Positions 22,620 through 33,385 of a stretch of DNA of 64,000 bases are shown here, in pieces. The number at the start of each line of letters is the position of its first letter. Position 1 is the stretch's first letter. The translations under genes and the position numbers were made by a program. Origin of the DNA: Profftia lariciata (GTDB lineage Bacteria; Pseudomonadota; Gammaproteobacteria; Enterobacterales; Enterobacteriaceae); the NCBI RefSeq assembly GCF_020541265.1, contig NZ_CP045925.1:310001-374000 (forward strand), given 5' to 3'. The notes beneath the pieces were generated by a model. It was not told the origin of the DNA, did not search any database, and was given only the letters and a program-made list of their open reading frames with translations.

Positions 22620-24334
22620 ATGACTATTCCAATCAATGTACCTAACATTGATGATCAACAAACAAAAGTTATTGCAGTAATGGTAAAAGTGATGATAAAA
22701 TAGCAGTAAAACAATCTTTACTTACATTAATAAGTAACAATACTTTGATAGATATACCAGCTCGAATGGGTAATATAATCAAAGAAAGTACAGTTTTTGT
22801 AGGAGATAAAGTTAAAACTGGTTCATTAATGATGATTTTAGAAAATAATGATTTAGATAAGAATAGCCTAACAAATATTACAGTGCCAGACATAGGTGAT
22901 GATGAATTAGAAGTAACTGAAATTATAGTAACAGTTGGTGATACCGTAGAAAAAGAACAATCTTTAATTACTGTAGAAGGAAATAAAGTTTCTATGGAAA
23001 TTCCATCTCCGTTTGCAGGAGTCATAAAGGATATTAAGGTTTCTGTTGGACATACGGTAAGAACAGGTTCTTTAATTATGTTAATTAAACGTACTAACTG
23101 TCTTTCTATACAAGATACTGTAACATCTATTACTTCTGTAGAAAAATTAGACATGAAAAATACTTCAACATTACACAGTGGTAATAATATTAAAGATAAT
23201 AATATAATTGCAAAAATTAATAATACGATTGATGTTGAACAAAAATATACAATCTTAGAAAATAATAAAAAAAATAATAGTTCTTTTGCTATAAATCTTG
23301 AAAAAGATAGCAAAATACCAAATTTTGATAAAAAAGATCAATATAAACACAATATTGTTCCTGTAGTATCCATTGATAATACCTTGAACAAAACTGCTAA
23401 TGAAAAAAAATTATATGTGCATGCAACTCCTATTATTAGGCGTATAGCACGTGAATTTGGAGTAAATTTAGCTAACATTACAGGTTCTGGTCGTAAAGGT
23501 CGTATTTTACGTGAAGATATTCAAAGTTATATTAGAAATATTATAAAAATATCGGAATCTAATTCTGTATTAATGAATAACAATGCTCTATCAAATGTAT
23601 TACCTAAATCAAATATTAATTTTAAAAAATTTGGAGATACAGAAGAAGTTGCATTAAGTCGTATTCAAAAGATATCTGGTGATACTTTAAGTCGTAATTG
23701 GGTTACTATTCCACATGTTACACAGTTTGAAGAAGCTGATATTACAGATATTGAAGAATTTCGTAAACAACAAAACTCTGAAGCAGAGAAAAAAAAACAA
23801 AATATAAAAATGACCCCAGTAGTATTTGTTATGAAAGCTACTGCAAAGGCTTTAGAAAAATTTCCACGTATTAATAGCTATCTTTCTGAAGATGGTTATA
23901 AACTTATTCTTAGAAAATATATTAATATTGGTGTAGCAGTTGATACACCAAATGGTTTAGTAGTTCCTGTTATTCGTGAAGTAAATAAAAAAGGTTTAAT
24001 TACGTTGTCTTCTGAATTAGATACAATTGTTAACAAAGCACGTAATGGTATGCTTACTATATCTGATGTGCAGGGTGGCTGTTTTACTATATCTAGTTTG
24101 GGTGGTATAGGTGGTATAGCATTTACTCCTATAGTCAATGCTCCAGAAATAGCTATTTTAGGTTTATCAAAATCATCTATAAAACCTATTTGGAATGGTA
24201 TAAAATTTGCTCCTCGTCTGATGTTGCCTTTATCTCTATCTTTTGATCATCGTGTAATTGACGGTGTAGCAGGTGCTAGTTTTGTTGCTTATATTGCAGC
24301 TATTATATCTGATCTTCGTCTTTTGATAATATAA
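22620..24334 (+). CDS. aceF: dihydrolipoyl acetyltransferase AceF (E2), frameshifted
   Basis: Core of the PDH complex: moves the acetyl group from E1 to CoA on lipoyl arms. ATG 22620 opens MTIPINVPNIDDQQTKVIAVMVKV but meets TAG at 22701. A one-base loss near 22690 (GTAAAAGT_GATGATAAA) puts the rest in another frame, open to 24334 (possible TTG start 22745). The first lipoyl domain has also lost its lipoyl lysine (SNNTLIDIP for GDKASMEVP). The second is whole, lysine AAA at 22985-22987 in EGNKVSMEIP. Then come an N/K/I-rich linker instead of Ala/Pro, the E1/E3-binding domain (YVHATPIIRRIAREFGVNL) and the catalytic domain with DHRVIDG (His codon 24248). So one working lipoyl domain remains. Translation may start inside, or shift -1 on AAAA at 22685-22688; a sequencing error is also possible. 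Confidence 0.9.
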
Positions 24335-24432
24335 AATATCAAAAAGCTTAAAATAGTATATTAAATAATATAGTAATATATATAAATTACATGATAGGCC
24401 ATTATAAATAAATTTTTATAAAATAAAATTAT

Positions 24433-24527
24433 TGTTAGCAGATTGCTAATATCTTATGTGTTACATAGAAGACTTATAACTTATATCAGATCTAAGTTAT
24501 AAATCATGCTTATCTTTATCAAGATAA
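24433..24527. promoter_or_regulatory. three consecutive hairpins between aceF and lpdA
   Basis: In the 283-nt gap: TGTTAGCA (24433-24440) with TGCTAATA (24444-24451), one G-U pair, 3-nt loop; TTATAACTTA (24474-24483) with TAAGTTATAA (24493-24502), perfect 10 bp; TTATCTT (24510-24516) with AAGATAA (24521-24527). In E. coli this gap holds the aceF-end terminator and the separate lpd promoter. These could be attenuator or mRNA-stability hairpins; none has a T run. Confidence 0.45.
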
Positions 24528-24617
24528 AGAATAACATTAAAAAATTGAAAATAAAATAATATTGTTAACTGTAATTATATTAATATCTTATTAACATAAA
24601 AAATAAAGAAATCATCA

Positions 24618-26045
24618 ATGAATATTACAATAAACACTCAGGTCGTGGTATTAGGTGCTGGTCCATCTGGTTACTCTGCAGCTTTTCGTTGTGCTGATTT
24701 AGGTTTAGATACTATTATTGTTGAGAATTATTCAGTCTTAGGTGGCGTATGTCTGAACGTTGGTTGCATACCTTCCAAAGCCTTATTACACATAGCCAAA
24801 GTAATTAAAGAGAATAAAATATTGATTAATAATGGAATTTTTTCTGGCGAATTCAAAATTAATATAGATACAATACGTACCTGGAAAGAAAAAATTATTA
24901 ATAAGATGATTATTAGTTTAGCTAATATAGCTAAACAACGTCAGGTTAATATTGTACATGGTTTAGGAGCATTTATTAGCGCTCATACAATAAAAGTTAT
25001 AGGTAATAATAGCATAACTATCATCAATTTTGATTACGCTATTATTGCAACAGGATCTCGTCCAATAAAGATGCCATGTATCCCATATGAAGATCCAAGA
25101 GTTTGGGATTCTACTGATGCCTTAACTCTTAAAGTAATTCCGAAAAAATTGCTAGTTATCGGAGCCGGTATTATAGGTTTAGAAATGAGTACAGTGTATC
25201 ACGCTCTTGGTTCTCATATTGATTTAGTAGAAGTATCTGATCAAATTATCTCTCCTGCTGATAAAGATATGGCACAAATATTATACCAACGTATTAGTAA
25301 GCAGTTTAATATAATGTTAAACACAAGAATTACTAGAGTAGAGGCTAAACAAGATGGTATATATGTTACTATGGAAGGTAAAAATGCACCAAATAAAACA
25401 CAATGTTACAGTGCTATCTTAGTTGCTATTGGTCGTATACCAAACAGTCAATTGATTGATGCATATAAAGCATGTATTGAGGTAAATGAAAATGGCTGCA
25501 TATATGTAGATCAACAATTACGTACCAATATACCTCATATATTTGCTATTGGAGATATTATAGGTCAACCCATGCTAGCACATAAAGGTATACATACAGG
25601 TCATATTGCTGCTGAAGTTATTGCTGGTATGCATCATTTTTTTGATTCTACAATAATTCCCTCAATATCTTATACTGAACCAGAATTAGCATGGGTTGGT
25701 ATTACAGAAAAAGAAGCAAAAAGAAAAGATATTATTTATAAAACTACAACCTTTCCATGGCTTGCTGCTGGACGTGCTATTATTTCTAATTGTTCTGATG
25801 GTATGACTAAATTAATTTTTAATAAAAAGTCTAATTGCATTATTGGTGGTGCTATAGTTGGTACTAATGGTGGTGAATTATTAGGTGAAATAGGATTAGC
25901 TATAGAAATGAACTGTGAAGCTGCAGATATAGCATTAACGATGCATGCTCATCCAACATTATATGAATCAATTGGATTAGCAGCACAGGTTTATGAAGGT
26001 AGCATTACTGATTTACCTAAATGTTTTAGATCAACTATTAACTAG
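24618..26045 (+). CDS. lpdA: dihydrolipoamide dehydrogenase (E3)
   Basis: FAD enzyme that reoxidises lipoamide of PDH (and of 2-oxoglutarate dehydrogenase and glycine cleavage where present) with NAD+. 475 aa (E. coli 474). FAD-binding VVLGAGPSGYSAAFRCADLG at the N terminus, redox disulfide C45/C50 in GGVCLNVGCIPSKAL, NAD-binding VIGAGIIGLEM, FAD contact IFAIGDI, and the C-terminal catalytic HAHPTLYESIG that completes the partner active site. No change in key residues. Third gene of the PDH operon; upstream hairpins may separate its expression from aceEF. Confidence 0.98.
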   Translation: MNITINTQVVVLGAGPSGYSAAFRCADLGLDTIIVENYSVLGGVCLNVGCIPSKALLHIAKVIKENKILINNGIFSGEFKINIDTIRTWKEKIINKMIISLANIAKQRQVNIVHGLGAFISAHTIKVIGNNSITIINFDYAIIATGSRPIKMPCIPYEDPRVWDSTDALTLKVIPKKLLVIGAGIIGLEMSTVYHALGSHIDLVEVSDQIISPADKDMAQILYQRISKQFNIMLNTRITRVEAKQDGIYVTMEGKNAPNKTQCYSAILVAIGRIPNSQLIDAYKACIEVNENGCIYVDQQLRTNIPHIFAIGDIIGQPMLAHKGIHTGHIAAEVIAGMHHFFDSTIIPSISYTEPELAWVGITEKEAKRKDIIYKTTTFPWLAAGRAIISNCSDGMTKLIFNKKSNCIIGGAIVGTNGGELLGEIGLAIEMNCEAADIALTMHAHPTLYESIGLAAQVYEGSITDLPKCFRSTIN

Positions 26046-26699
26046 TTTAATAGTTAAACAATAAAATGATATTACAAGCATCAATATAATAAAATTATAC
26101 CTTTATTGCAAAAATTAAATATAAATAAAATTGTTAACGATATTCAATAAATGTTTATAAAAGTAAAATAAATTACTAATTAAATTAAGTTTATATGTAA
26201 TATACTTAATTATTATTAATTTTTAATAGAATATTTTATTATTTATTATGTATTTTATCAAAAAAAAGTACTAAGATATTATATAACTTATATATTAGAT
26301 AATTTTTACTAAGGAAAATATTATATATTATATTCTTACAAAGAAAGCTTATATTTATATATCATCTTTTATTTTATATAATTTCAAAGAATATTTTTAA
26401 TTATGAATATATGATAAATAAGTAATTTTTATATAAAAAAAATAGTATTATTTTATGTTAATTAGATAAAATTTTATTTTTTATTTCTTATATTGTATAA
26501 TAGTAAATATAATCATTATAATTTATTTATGAGTAAAAGTTAAAATATTATAATATTTATATTTTATAACTGATTATAATTTTAATTGTATAATAATGCA
26601 AATCATCAACTATTTATTAATTTATAGTGTAAATATAATATTAATATCATTATAAAGTATAATGATTATATAGATTTATTTTAATATTTAAAATATCTA

Positions 26700-28080
26700 A
26701 AATTTATTATTTTTTTAGTTGTAAATATTTTTATATATAATACTATCCATTAAGTATTGTTTATATATTTATCACAATTTAATTGTTTAGTTTATCTAAA
26801 GTAATAACGAAGATTTTATTATATATAATAAACATTAAAATATTCATATATTTTAAATAATCTTATTATAGGTAAGATATTGAATATAATTCATAATATT
26901 AAATTATTATCTATTTATAATACAGAGACATTTAAATTAGGTATACATAATTTACACGATAACATGACAGTAATAAAGTAAAAAATATTAATTATTCATT
27001 GCTTTAACGCTATTCAGCAAGTATAAATATTATTTCAGTATAGATAATATGCATAAAATAGTATTTTATTTACTAGAATATGATATAATTTTAATTAATA
27101 TTATCTATTTTATTAAATAACTATACAAAACCTCTGAATAATTATTAACTAAATATAATTCTTTTGTGTTTAGAGATCTTCATTATTTCTGATATAAGAA
27201 TATAAATCATATTTTTCAAAATATATAACTTTACGTGTCTTATCATTAGTTATATATATCAATATAAAAATTACCTATAACTCTAATCTTAAAGATATTT
27301 TAGTTATTTTATAAATATCGTATATATGAGATATAATAATATCAATCAGGAAAAAACCAACATTTATTATTAATAATTTTACAAAAAGTATCTTACTACA
27401 TAAAAATATATATATTTACAATATAATATTGATAAAAATTTTATCAAATAAATAATATATGCTAGGATATAATAAATATTATTTATTATTTAATTATTTA
27501 GTATATCTTGTAATTTTGTATCCTAACAGACAAGTCTTATTCAGATATTAATAAGTAATAATTTTGGATAATTTAGCAAATATTTACTAATTTATAGTGA
27601 TTGTTTTGTACTTACTGTATGATATACATCAAATAATAAACTATTTTATTTCTGAATATTATAAAGAATCTTATTCTTATTAAATTATTTTTCATAAATA
27701 GTAATTCATTTTTTACAAAAATATATTAGACAATACATTAAATTCATGAGTATTGGACTACAGTAGTGATATTAAAAGTGATTTTATTGTTATTTAAGGA
27801 ATACAATGGTATTACAAAAACATAAATAATTTTATGTGATATACTTATATTCTTATATATAATATAAAAATATTAATTATTCTATAAATCTTTAAATATA
27901 ATCAATAATTTATATATATTTGACCTTTGCTATGAGACTTCTTCAAATATCTTATTAAAAATATGCTAATTTTTCTATCGTAGATTATCCGTCAAATATT
28001 ATTAGTAACTACAATGTAATAAAATATTAATAATATAACTACATAGAAAGTAATTTAGCATGCATAAATTTTATTATGTA
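26700..28080 (+). pseudogene. atpD: possible atpD relic (ATP synthase beta)
   Basis: At 27748 the frame reads EYWTTVVILKVILLLFKEYNGIT, which aligns without gaps to [23 protein letters not shown] near the C-terminal third of AtpD (E, T, I, L, E and I identical, most others conservative). At about 27890-27975 another reading, LYIFDLCYETSSNILLK, follows the pattern of FFVAEVFTGSPGKYVSL, the next conserved AtpD block, and a weaker trace of DFYHEM...SNVIDKVSL lies near 27180. Order and strand agree with an atp operon before glmU. The match is by eye in low-complexity sequence, so this is tentative; the ends are estimated from the gene's usual length. Confidence 0.4.
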
Positions 28081-28384
28081 TGTATTATCTTAATTATTTG
28101 AAATAATTAATACTTATCATTAGTACAATATTAATTATATAATAGTGCATTTAAAATTTGATTATTTTACAGAAACTATTACATAATAATTATTACTTAT
28201 TCATTAAGATATATAGATAATTTAATACTCAGTGCTAATACAATGTATTATTATACTTGCAACAAGTATAACAACATAAATAATATATTTATCTAAAAAA
28301 TTAATATTCTTAACATCAATATATTTAATTAAATATAATATTAAGCTATATATTTTATTATAACTTGTTTTAATACTAGTATAC

Positions 28385-28810
28385 AGCATGATTAACTTTA
28401 GTTATCACTGTTTTCTAATTTTATATCGATATAAGTTGGTAGATAAAATATTATTTATAATATATAGTATGATTTTAATCATCAAATATATTGATTAATA
28501 TATAACATTAATATATTAATATGACATAATTAATAAAAAATTTATATTTAATTTTATAGTAATATTATTTCATTATCAAATTTATCTTAAAATATATTAA
28601 ATCTTAAAATATTTTTGAATACATATATAGAATTGATTTAATTTTATTAAAATAATTTTAAGATTATTATTATGAATTCAATAACATAAATGCTGTATTA
28701 TTTATTAATGTTTTTATGTCTACTTTATGATCCCTATAAATAAATAATAACTTATCAAATATTACTAAAAATATATAATGTGTTTTTCAATAAATAAATA
28801 TATTTAAAAA
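28385..28810 (+). pseudogene. atpC: possible atpC relic (ATP synthase epsilon)
   Basis: Following the atpD trace, SYH...KLVDKI (about 28396-28449) resembles TYHLDVV...GLVEKI at the start of AtpC, and EFNNINAVLFINVFMS (from 28673) resembles EVQPGNVTVLADTAIR with several identities in register. The spacing between the two blocks is about 25 codons longer than in E. coli. Its place immediately upstream of glmU is the expected one. Weak evidence by itself; the position is the main support. Confidence 0.3.
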
Positions 28811-29263
28811 TTACAATATCATAGATATACATATTATTAGTATTATAAGAATAAAGAAATTTATTATAATAACGTGAATAAATATAATTAAAATTTATAT
28901 CAATATTATATAATAATATTTATATAAATAATAAATATATAATATCTTATTAACTAAATTTATTAATTTAGTAATATTGATCATATTATTTAATTTGTTA
29001 TTTTATTCTTATCTATGATAAAGTATAATAATTATAATTAGTTTGATGTTATACTTCATGAAAATTATTATTTATTGCATGCATTGATTTAATATTTTAT
29101 AAGAAATAAATTATTTTTTATTAATCAATATATTTTTTAATCTTATACATTATATATAATAATATATGCTGCTTGTCAGTATAATATATTTTATAATATG
29201 TAGTAATTCTAATACTAACATAGTATTTACTATATTTATCAATTTAAATAAATTAGGTTATTT

Positions 29264-30640
29264 ATGGCTTATAGTTCTTTAAGTATTGTTATACTTGCTG
29301 CTGGTAAAGGTACTAGAATATACTCTTATTTACCTAAAGTTCTGCATCATTTAGCAGGAAAACCAATGGTACAACACGTAATAGATACTGCATTTCAACT
29401 CAATGCAAATAACGTACATTTAGTTTATGGCCATTGTGGAGATCTTTTTAAAGAAATACTGTTAAAACAGCCACTTAATTTGGTACTACAAGATGAACAA
29501 CTAGGTACTGGTCACGCAATGCAGCAAGTTTTGCCATATTGTTTATCTGATGATAATATTTTGATACTGTATGGTGATGTACCATTAATTTCAAAAGAAA
29601 CATTACATCGTTTATTAGCTGCTAAACCACTAGAAGGTATTAGTTTACTAACTATTCAGTGTAAAAATCCTAGTGGCTATGGACGTATTATACGTGACAA
29701 CGATAATGTGATTAAAATTATTGAAGATCAAGATCTTACAATAGATCAACATAAAATTAATGAAATTAATACTGGTATTATGGTAGTTAGTAGTAAAGAT
29801 TTAAAGCGTTGGTTAAAAAAACTCAATAATAATAACTCACAAGGTGAATATTATATAACAGATATTATTGCGTTTGCACATAAAGAAGGAAGACAAATTA
29901 AAACAATTTATCCTAATAAATATAGTGAAATTCAAAATGTAAATAATCTTTTACAGTTATCATTATTAGAACGTGAATATCAGCTTGAACAAGCACACAG
30001 ATTACTCTTATCTGGCGTAATGCTTTTAGATCCAGCGCGTTTTGATTTACGCGGTCATCTTATTCATGGTCACGATATATCCATTGATAGTAATGTTATT
30101 ATTGAAGGATGCGTTACACTGGGTAATAGCGTTCATATTGAAGCAGGATGTATATTAAACAATTGTATTATAGGTGATAATTGTAAAATTCGTTCTTATA
30201 CCATTATTAAAAATGCAACAATTGCTAATGATTGTACTATTGGTCCATTTGCCAACTTACGGCCTGGTGCTAAGATTGCTAAAAAAGTTCATATTGGTAA
30301 TTTTGTAGAAATTAAAAAATCAAAATTAGGTGCTAACTCTAAAGTTGGTCATCTCTCTTATTTAGGCGATGCTAAAATTGGAGATAATGTAAATATTGGC
30401 GCTGGTACTATTACTTGTAATTATGATGGTGCAAATAAATATAATACTATTATAGGGAATAATGTATTTGTAGGATCTGATACTCAATTAGTAGCTCCAG
30501 TTACTATTAGTAATAATGTTACTATTGCTGCAGGAACTACAGTTACTAAAAATATAGCTGAAAATGAATTAGTTATGAGCCGAATTAAACAAACACACAT
30601 TCATAACTGGAAACGTCCAATAAAAAATAATTCTAAATAA
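29264..30640 (+). CDS. glmU: bifunctional UDP-N-acetylglucosamine synthesis enzyme GlmU
   Basis: Acetylates glucosamine-1-phosphate and then couples it to UTP, giving UDP-GlcNAc for peptidoglycan and lipid A. 458 aa (E. coli 456). N-terminal uridyltransferase with ILAAGKGTRIYSYLPKVLH (the family's GTRMxS has Ile for Met), QDEQLGTGHAMQ and YGDVPLI. C-terminal left-handed beta-helix acetyltransferase from about residue 250 with hexapeptide repeats, RPGAKIAKKVHIGNFVEIK and the active site around GAGTITCNYDGANK. AGGT lies just before the ATG. glmS follows after 272 nt, as in E. coli. Confidence 0.98.
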   Translation: MAYSSLSIVILAAGKGTRIYSYLPKVLHHLAGKPMVQHVIDTAFQLNANNVHLVYGHCGDLFKEILLKQPLNLVLQDEQLGTGHAMQQVLPYCLSDDNILILYGDVPLISKETLHRLLAAKPLEGISLLTIQCKNPSGYGRIIRDNDNVIKIIEDQDLTIDQHKINEINTGIMVVSSKDLKRWLKKLNNNNSQGEYYITDIIAFAHKEGRQIKTIYPNKYSEIQNVNNLLQLSLLEREYQLEQAHRLLLSGVMLLDPARFDLRGHLIHGHDISIDSNVIIEGCVTLGNSVHIEAGCILNNCIIGDNCKIRSYTIIKNATIANDCTIGPFANLRPGAKIAKKVHIGNFVEIKKSKLGANSKVGHLSYLGDAKIGDNVNIGAGTITCNYDGANKYNTIIGNNVFVGSDTQLVAPVTISNNVTIAAGTTVTKNIAENELVMSRIKQTHIHNWKRPIKNNSK

Positions 30641-30912
30641 ATTAAATCTTAAAAGTATTATTAAAAATAATATAATGTGTGATTACATGTTTAATAAAAG
30701 AGTAATTAATCATGTCTAGTTATAATTAAATATTTATTCCTCTTATTCAAGTAATAATATAATTAATAATCTACAATAAACTATAAATAATATTACTTAA
30801 GATATATTATGTTTAATAATAAGTAAAAATAAAATATCAAAATATTAAGGATATTAATAAAACAGTAAATTGCAGTTCTATTGTGATTATATAATCATAG
30901 GAACAAAATAGT

Positions 30913-32745
30913 ATGTGTGGGATTATTGGAGCAATAGCACAGCATAATATTGCAGGAATTTTATTAGAAGGTTTGCACCGTTTAGAGTATCGTGGTTATG
31001 ACTCTGCAGGATTAGCAATAATAGATGATCAAGGACATGTACAACGTATCCGTCGTGTTGGAAAGGTAAAAGCGTTGCATGAGGCTGTCGCACATCAACC
31101 AATGATTGGTAAAATTGGTATTGCACAAACACGTTGGGCAACTCACGGCGAACCAACAGAACAAAATGCACATCCACATATTTCTGAACATATTGCCGTA
31201 GTACATAATGGTATCATTGAAAATTATCAATTTATTCGTGCCTTATTAATTAAACGTGGATATTGTTTTACATCAGAAACAGATACTGAAGTTATTGCTC
31301 ATCTTACTCATTGGGAGCAACAACAATCTGGCGGATCATTATTAGAAGTTGTACAACGCGTCATTCCACAGTTAAGTGGTGCATATGGTGCTGTAATAAT
31401 GGATGCATGTCATCCTGACGTTCTTATAACTGCGCGTTCTGGCAGTCCATTAGTAATTGGTTGCGGTCTAGAAAAAAATTTTATTGCTTCAGATCAATTA
31501 GCATTAATCTCAGTAACTAATCATTTTATTTTTTTAGAAGAAGGTGATATTGCTGAAGTAACGCGTCATAAAGTCGATATTTTTGATAAAAATAAAAACA
31601 GTGTTAAGCGTGAAGTAATCAAACTGCAATTAAAATATGATAATGGAGATAAAGGTACATTTTGCCATTACATGCAAAAAGAAATATATGAGCAACCCAT
31701 AGCTATTACAAATACATTTAAAAATCGTTTTAAATATGATTCAATATATTTTAGTGAACTAAGTAATGCAGATAATGTCTTGTTATCTCAAGTTGAACAT
31801 ATACAGATTATTGCATGTGGCACCTCATATCATGCAGGTATGGTAGCGCGTTACTGGTTTGAATCTCTCAGTATGATTCCTTGTGATGTTGAAATTTCTT
31901 CTGAATTTCGTTACCGTAAATCTGTAGTACGTAAAAATAGTTTAATTATTACATTGTCTCAATCAGGTGAAACTGCAGATACTATAGCAGCGTTACGTTT
32001 ATCTAAAAAAAATGGTTATTTAGGTTCTTTAGCTATTTGTAATGTAGCTAATGCATCATTATTACGTGAATCTGATTTAGCAATCATGACTAAAGCTGGC
32101 ATTGAAATAGGTGTTGCTTCTACTAAAGCTTTTACTACACAACTAACATTATTATTAATGTTAGTTGTTAATATCGGTCGTTTGCACCACATGCATGTTC
32201 GAGTAGAACAAAAGATTATTAAAGCTCTTAAAGTTTTACCTACACGCATTGAACAAATACTATCTATTACTAAAGATATTGAAAATTTAGCTAAAGATTT
32301 TATAGATAAACAACATGTTTTATTTTTGGGTCGTGGTGATCATTATCCAATTGCAATGGAAGGAGCTTTAAAACTAAAAGAGATCTCTTATATTCATGCT
32401 GAAGCTTATGCTGCAGGTGAATTGAAACATGGGCCCTTAGCACTTATTGATAGTAATATACCTGTAGTTGTAATTGCTCCAAATAATCATTTATTAGCAA
32501 AATTAAAATCTAATATTGAAGAAGTTCGTGCACGTAATGGTTTGCTATATGTTTTTACTAATATAGATACTGGTTTTACTAATACTGATCGTGTAAAAAT
32601 TATCTTCTTACCACAGATAGAAAATATTATTTCACCAATTTTATATACTGTACCATTACAATTACTTGCTTATAATATTGCACTTATGAAAGGGACAGAC
32701 ATTGATCAACCACGCAATCTAGCTAAATCAGTAACTGTTGAATAA
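30913..32745 (+). CDS. glmS: glucosamine-6-phosphate synthase GlmS
   Basis: Glutamine:fructose-6-phosphate aminotransferase, first committed step to amino sugars. 610 aa (E. coli 609). N-terminal nucleophile glutaminase with catalytic Cys2 (MCGIIGAIAQ), RLEYRGYDSAG, TRWATHGEP and HNGIIENY. Two SIS domains with ACGTSYHAG, SQSGETADT, and the C-terminal KSVTVE. AGGA precedes the ATG by about 11 nt. In E. coli expression is tuned by GlmZ/GlmY RNAs; I see neither those nor a ribozyme leader in the 272-nt gap. Its stop is 11 nt from the convergent efp stop. Confidence 0.98.
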   Translation: MCGIIGAIAQHNIAGILLEGLHRLEYRGYDSAGLAIIDDQGHVQRIRRVGKVKALHEAVAHQPMIGKIGIAQTRWATHGEPTEQNAHPHISEHIAVVHNGIIENYQFIRALLIKRGYCFTSETDTEVIAHLTHWEQQQSGGSLLEVVQRVIPQLSGAYGAVIMDACHPDVLITARSGSPLVIGCGLEKNFIASDQLALISVTNHFIFLEEGDIAEVTRHKVDIFDKNKNSVKREVIKLQLKYDNGDKGTFCHYMQKEIYEQPIAITNTFKNRFKYDSIYFSELSNADNVLLSQVEHIQIIACGTSYHAGMVARYWFESLSMIPCDVEISSEFRYRKSVVRKNSLIITLSQSGETADTIAALRLSKKNGYLGSLAICNVANASLLRESDLAIMTKAGIEIGVASTKAFTTQLTLLLMLVVNIGRLHHMHVRVEQKIIKALKVLPTRIEQILSITKDIENLAKDFIDKQHVLFLGRGDHYPIAMEGALKLKEISYIHAEAYAAGELKHGPLALIDSNIPVVVIAPNNHLLAKLKSNIEEVRARNGLLYVFTNIDTGFTNTDRVKIIFLPQIENIISPILYTVPLQLLAYNIALMKGTDIDQPRNLAKSVTVE

Positions 32746-32757
32746 AATATATATTTT
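32744..32757. terminator. palindrome between convergent glmS and efp
   Basis: AAAATATATATTTT is self-complementary and spans the two stop codons of the convergent genes. It is the only sequence that could end transcription both ways in the 11-nt gap, but it has no G/C pair and would be weak. Read-through antisense RNA seems likely. Confidence 0.25.
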
Positions 32758-33329
32758 TAGATAGACTTAACTCGAGCAATGTATTCTCCAGAACGTGTAT
32801 CTACCTTAATGATTTCACCAATCTCTACAAATAAAGGTACTTTAACTATTGCTCCAGTACTTAAGGTCGCAGGTTTGCTACCGGTACTTATGGTATCTCC
32901 TTTTAAACCAGGATTAGTATTTATTATTTCTAGTTCTAGAAAATTAGGAGGAATTACCTGAATTGGGCAACCATTCCACAATGTTACGATATATTTTGTT
33001 TGCTCTAACAACCATTTAGCATTATCTCCAATAACTTTGCTATCAGCAGTAAACTGTTCAAAATTTTCATTATTCATAAAATAATAAAATATACTATCAT
33101 TATATAAATAAGTAAGATGCATATCGATAATGTCTGCACTTTCGAAACAATCAGTAGATTTAAATGTTTTATCAATGCGACTACCAGTAAGCAAACGTCT
33201 CATTTTAATACGCGCAAAGGATTGACCTTTACCTGGTTTAATAAATTCACTATTTTCTACAGTATAAGGTTCTCCTTCAAATATAATTTTGACACCAGGA
33301 CGTAAATTGTTACTAAAATAATTTGCCAT
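32757..33329 (-). CDS. efp: elongation factor P
   Basis: tRNA-mimic that rescues ribosomes stalled at proline runs. 190 aa (E. coli 188), three beta-barrel domains, all conserved. The modified lysine K34 sits in IKPGKGQSFARIK, so beta-lysylation by EpmA is expected, using (R)-beta-lysine made by EpmB, whose gene is divergent next door. The C-terminal domain keeps GDTISTGSKPATLSTG and FVEIGEIIKVDTRSGEYIARV. AAGGA stands 5 nt before the ATG on the minus strand. efp and epmB are also divergent neighbours in E. coli. Confidence 0.98.
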   Translation of the reverse strand: MANYFSNNLRPGVKIIFEGEPYTVENSEFIKPGKGQSFARIKMRRLLTGSRIDKTFKSTDCFESADIIDMHLTYLYNDSIFYYFMNNENFEQFTADSKVIGDNAKWLLEQTKYIVTLWNGCPIQVIPPNFLELEIINTNPGLKGDTISTGSKPATLSTGAIVKVPLFVEIGEIIKVDTRSGEYIARVKSI

Positions 33330-33385
33330 AAAAATCCTTTATAATAATTAATAATTAAATTGCTATCAAAAATATAACTCACCTT

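Larger units (their letters stand above)
26046..29263. other. long spacer between lpdA and glmU with decayed genes
   Basis: 3.2 kb with no intact gene on either strand. In E. coli the ATP synthase operon ends with atpD-atpC directly upstream of glmU. Short ordered similarities to AtpD and AtpC can be read from about 27170 to 28740 and are listed as tentative pseudogenes. The remainder is unreadable A/T. Confidence 0.55.

Noticed and set aside
22669..23313. 214-codon frame on the minus strand inside aceF
   Set aside because: Shadow of the E2 coding frame on the other strand; its translation is S/L/V-rich and resembles nothing.
30641..30912. glmS ribozyme or riboswitch before glmS
   Set aside because: The gap is short, AT-only and without the ribozyme core; enterobacterial glmS uses small RNAs instead.
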